From Neptuniibacter marinus (GTDB lineage: Bacteria > Pseudomonadota > Gammaproteobacteria > Pseudomonadales > Balneatricaceae), in contig NZ_LUTR01000001.1 in NCBI RefSeq assembly GCF_001597725.1, forward strand, positions 62,001 through 126,000: a stretch of DNA of 64,000 nucleotides, read 5' to 3'. The position numbers were made by a program, and so were the translations under genes. The notes under the pieces were generated by a model. It had not been told where the DNA came from. It saw only the letters and a list, made by a program, of their open reading frames with translations, and made no database searches. Shown piece by piece: positions 63,291 to 64,000 of this stretch (the stretch's first letter is position 1; the number at the start of each line of letters is the position of its first letter).

Positions 63291-63470
63291 TTACACATCA
63301 ACAACAAAGCGGTATTGCTTTCCACAATGTAAAATAACTTCTTTTTGCTGACGTTTAAGAATCTTGGTTTCAATACGTATCTCGCCAAAGCCGTCGTGCT
63401 TAAGCACTTCATCAAACAATTCCATTAGCTTCTGTTTCGCCGACTCAGCGTTTTTGTTATTAACTTGCAC
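63291..63470 (-). CDS. Conserved-looking small basic protein of unknown function
   Basis: A 59-residue protein starting from GTG 63470 with GGAG 7 nt upstream. It runs VQVNNKNAESAKQKLMELFDEV, then LKHDGFGEIRIETKILKR, and ends QQKEVILHCGKQYRFVVDV (pieces shown separately). The N-terminus is a charged helix, the C-terminus beta-rich with a single Cys. It is missed by length-limited searches. It precedes the pilus operon on the same strand by about 110 bp. I do not recognise a named family; the compact, unbroken, well-started frame favours a real gene. Confidence 0.68.
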   Translation of the reverse strand: MQVNNKNAESAKQKLMELFDEVLKHDGFGEIRIETKILKRQQKEVILHCGKQYRFVVDV

Positions 63471-64000
63471 GGGACAGCTCCAACCTTGCTTTTTAATTCA
63501 ATGTTTATAACAGCGAGTTTATATTCGTAACTATTTTGTAATAACTACTATTGATACTAAGTGACAGCTAGCGTTTAAGAGTATTGTATTTAGGAAGAAA
63601 GCCCAGAAACTTTGGGATATTCCTTTCTCCTAAATCTATCGGGAAATATTCCCAAACTCATTAGCTCACACTAAGTTAACATCCTGTTTATACTGGAAAA
63701 ATCCATTTAATGACTCCAAAATCTGCTTTATCATCCTATGTGTAACTTTATACATCCGATAATATATTCATAAATGAAAAGCGCGTTACAGGAAAATATC
63801 CCTTTTTAATGAAGTTTATTAACCAGTTAATCTCAGCATCTGTTTTAAACATTTAATCGAGCGATACTTACCAACAGAATATATAGCCCTTCAAACAGGA
63901 TAAAAGTCGAGTCGGCAATTACCAACTTACCCTAAAAGTTTTAATTATTGAAAATTAATGGGATAGAAGACAGCAGGCTGGCGAGCGCTAAAGAGATAGC
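63471..64000. other. AT-rich region upstream of the small gene and pilus operon
   Basis: 530 bp without a convincing gene on either strand. It contains three copies of a GGGAAATATTCCC-like palindrome (63614-63623, 63641-63653, 63791-63802). It probably holds the promoter of the small gene and perhaps of the prepilin operon. Confidence 0.5.
63611..63656. promoter_or_regulatory. Paired GGGA(A)ATATTCCC palindromes
   Basis: TTTGGGATATTCC and GGAAATATTCCCAAA form an imperfect long inverted repeat 18 bp apart, and GGGAAATATTCCC is itself a perfect palindrome around ATA. A third similar site GGAAAATATCCC lies at 63791-63802. The repetition suggests binding by a dimeric regulator; none is identified. 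Confidence 0.4.

Overview
The window reads as chromosome of a heterotrophic marine gammaproteobacterium, most likely an Oceanospirillales member (Neptunomonas, Marinomonas or Amphritea type). The grounds are moderate-to-low GC, the mix of TRAP transport, haem uptake, dad/Rid amino-acid catabolism and c-di-GMP signalling, and gene content familiar from that order. This placement is inference from gene content. No phage, insertion sequence or CRISPR array is visible, and gene density is high.

Layout. 1-5129: end of the cytochrome bd operon (cydB 3' end, cydX), then a sigma54-type activator with a Cys-rich PAS domain diverging from cydDC. 5286-9540: fumarase C, a cytochrome b561/cytochrome c' pair and a sodium:alanine-type symporter. 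10182-14117: a D-/L-alanine catabolic locus (Lrp-type regulator, dadA, ridA, alanine racemase, second Rid protein). 14267-18301: a DUF4405 membrane protein, a 59-residue CPXCG protein, a MOSC protein, an ABC exporter and a periplasmic solute-binding protein. 18661-22068: rimB-rimK, an AstE/aspartoacylase-like hydrolase and a CorA-type transporter. 22079-29905: a translationally coupled three-gene c-di-GMP module (REC-PAS-degenerate GGDEF-EAL; a 1603-residue hybrid kinase; REC-GGDEF).

30477-37490: a TRAP transporter operon with an iron alcohol dehydrogenase and an acylating semialdehyde dehydrogenase (DddB/DddC-like arrangement), headed by two matching 29-bp palindromic sites and followed by an IclR regulator. 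37651-38194: tRNA-Val(GAC) with its promoter, followed in the transcription direction by a terminator and three near-identical 144-bp tandem repeats. Each repeat carries the last 19 nt of the tRNA, an arrangement resembling the E. coli tyrT/rtT repeats. 38881-43700: a chemoreceptor, a NarL-type two-component pair and an Ap4A-phosphorylase-like protein. 43734-51534: a complete haem acquisition locus (hmuVUT, exbDB, tonB, divergent outer-membrane receptor, hutX, hutZ) with a likely Fur box.

51592-63180: a compact ten-gene minus-strand locus for a type IV pilus/type II secretion-like machine. It has three unusually large prepilins, a PilM-MshEN-like-PilN fusion, PilO-, PilT-, PilB/GspE-, PilC/GspF- and PilP-like proteins and a secretin. 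This machine, the tRNA-tail repeat array and the paired operators of the TRAP operon are the most unusual parts of the window. The possible c-di-GMP-binding motif in the PilM-like fusion suggests, without proving, a link to second-messenger control such as that produced at 22-30 kb.
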